Assembly (NCBI RefSeq): GCF_003073045.1
Contig: NC_037599.1
Location: 20,526,555 to 20,590,554, forward strand
Source: Pomacea canaliculata
Taxonomy: Eukaryota; Mollusca; Gastropoda; Architaenioglossa; Ampullariidae
DNA length: 64,000 nt
Direction: 5' to 3'
Part shown: piece by piece, positions 62,701-64,000 of the stretch
Layout of the letters: each line of letters begins with the position of its first letter
Position numbering within the stretch: position 1 is the stretch's first letter
Translations under genes and position numbers: made by a program
Notes under the pieces: model-generated
Databases searched by the model: none
What the model was told of the DNA's origin: nothing
The model's input: the letters and a program-made list of their open reading frames with translations, nothing else

Positions 62701-63930
62701 GATCCTACTGGAATCCCTTCAACTGGTTAGTATGTTAACCCTGAGAATGTTCAGTCACCCACAGCTCTCCCGCAGTATCCAAAACTAATTCGTTCTAAAA
62801 ATTATATAGTTACTGGATACTTGTCTTCCATTACTTTTAATGAGAAAATGATAGTGTGTTTGTACATCAACGGAAAACTTCAGGCCAGTTTCACCAAACA
62901 CACATAAAACAAACACCATGCACATCAGTATAATTATCAGGCTATGATTTTAATGAAAGATGTTTGATTATTAATGTTTTACTATCAGTATATCTGTGGG
63001 TGTTGGGGTGGGGTTATATGGATATGCAAGTATTGTAAGCATTTCTTACTAAATTTATGAAGAACATCTATTATCCTAATAACTAATAGTTAAAAGAAAG
63101 AAGAATGGTACAGAAAAATACAGTCCTAAATATATAATAAACATTTAGCTTAAATTTACAATAATGTACTACTAATCAGTTGTACTGTTAAAAACAAATG
63201 AGATCTCAATAGATACTGTATGTTTAAATGTGTCAATAATGGAACATTTGGGTTCATGGAGATGCACTCTTCTTACAACATCATCAAAGAAAAGCATTAT
63301 AAATGGGATTTTTTTGGGGGGAGGGGGGTTAGCTTGTTTGCTTTTTAGAAAGTGGAACATTAAGTCTTAAAAATAGTCACGTGTAATCTGTGGGGGTGTT
63401 TGTAGGATTTGTTAGTAAAGTAATAAACTTTAATTTTTAAAGTGAGCTCTAATTTGAAGTTTTAGTTCTTTTATTACATACAGTTTTGTTATTTCGATTT
63501 TTTCAGGAGGATCTACAACTATCCCAAACAATGCAGCAAGTGATTCTGTGTGAGAAGCTTTTGTCACCAACATTTTATAGCAGCAAAGAAAACTGAGAAG
63601 CATAAGTACACTAACCCAGACATTTTGAGTTTGAAAAGTGCCTTACTATTTTATCTAGTTCTTATAATGTTAGCTTAGATAATTTAGTTAATCAGAAATA
63701 AAATCTTCTACATGTGTGCTGAAAGATTGTTTTCGGCTTCTATTTATTTAAAAATTTGTTGTCAAAAGATCGCTGTAGTATTGATCATGCTTCCAAAGAA
63801 CATTGTTTTATGCAATGTATGTTGCAGAAATGGCAGTGACTCCAAGTCCATTAGGGGTGGAGTTCCCAGTGAAGGAGGCAGCACAACTAGCTTTTCAGCA
63901 GAAGAGCTACTTAAAGACTACATGAAAAAG
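59713..63930 (+). CDS. CCM2: CCM2 (malcavernin) orthologue, PTB-domain exons (partial at both ends)
   Basis: Exons 59713-59868, 60791-60874, 61467-61565, 61841-61928, 62290-62336, 62611-62725, 63507-63549 and 63828-63930, all joining in compatible phase. The PTB domain spans roughly 59830-62725: TNRTDVLRVIDKGK, MSLSLHNIKIM, LLLRIPMHEIAAICYIKDD, QLAVLYCDSK and VAEELCALVGQCFRLIYTE align block by block with human CCM2. The last exon (SFSAEELLKDYMKK) matches the segment that leads to the C-terminal harmonin-homology domain, outside the window. CCM2 is a scaffold binding KRIT1 and MEKK3. If the donor at 63550 (GTGAGA) is skipped, the frame stops at 63553, which could give a short isoform. The start exon lies upstream and was not found. 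The donor at 63931 (GTCACC) is weak. Confidence 0.85.
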
Positions 63931-64000
63931 GTCACCATTCTTTAAACAATTATTCTTGTTTTTTCTGTAGTTGGTGTTTCAGCTGTTTTCTTCTTTTAAG

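Overview
This is eukaryotic, AT-rich DNA with GT-AG introns and many degraded transposons. The gene content (TRIM23, CCM2, a BTB-kelch gene and SAMD9 family genes carrying CARDs) and tRNA-derived SINEs suggest an invertebrate animal, most likely a mollusc and perhaps a gastropod. That placement is inference; no species marker was recognised.

Layout, left to right: the last two coding exons of a TRIM23 orthologue (1-881, +) with a long 3' UTR containing a SINE; a small two-exon gene for an unrecognised four-helix membrane protein (4798-6017, +); a repeat-rich stretch with a LINE fragment, SINEs and a hAT transposon; a cluster of three SAMD9/SAMD9L-like genes (about 9.7-48.0 kb; +, -, +); a five-exon BTB-BACK-kelch gene (51736-55897, +); and the PTB-domain part of a CCM2 orthologue that leaves the window on the right (59713 to beyond 63930, +).

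The SAMD9-like cluster is the main interest. Each gene has a short first coding exon for a CARD, a phase-1 intron, one giant exon of about 4.5-4.7 kb (SAM, AlbA_2/Schlafen-like, SIR2-like, STAND-type P-loop NTPase, TPR-like and OB-fold regions), and a tiny last exon in phase 0. Copy B (29100-35367, -) is intact at 1,661 aa. Copy A (10773-21075, +) has a non-LTR retrotransposon inside its SAM-coding exon, with a 15-bp target duplication. Copy C (41022-47106, +) carries three single-base frame shifts, an 81-bp in-frame duplication and a GC-AG last intron. Copies A and C share a 21-nt element upstream (19 of 21 identical) containing a consensus ISRE/IRF site, suggesting common innate-immune control. 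Joining a CARD to a SAMD9-type effector suggests an inflammasome- or apoptosome-like antiviral sensor, but this is inference.

The mobile-element layer is informative too: a hAT MITE sits inside a pogo-type MITE, which sits inside a larger Tigger/pogo element (36935-38547), and the same two-layer composite recurs in the 3' flank of copy C (47177-47903). A hAT element with a transposase remnant (8516-9287) has a 200-bp deletion relative in the intron of copy B (34724-34923). No LTR element, CRISPR array, rRNA gene or free-standing tRNA gene was seen.
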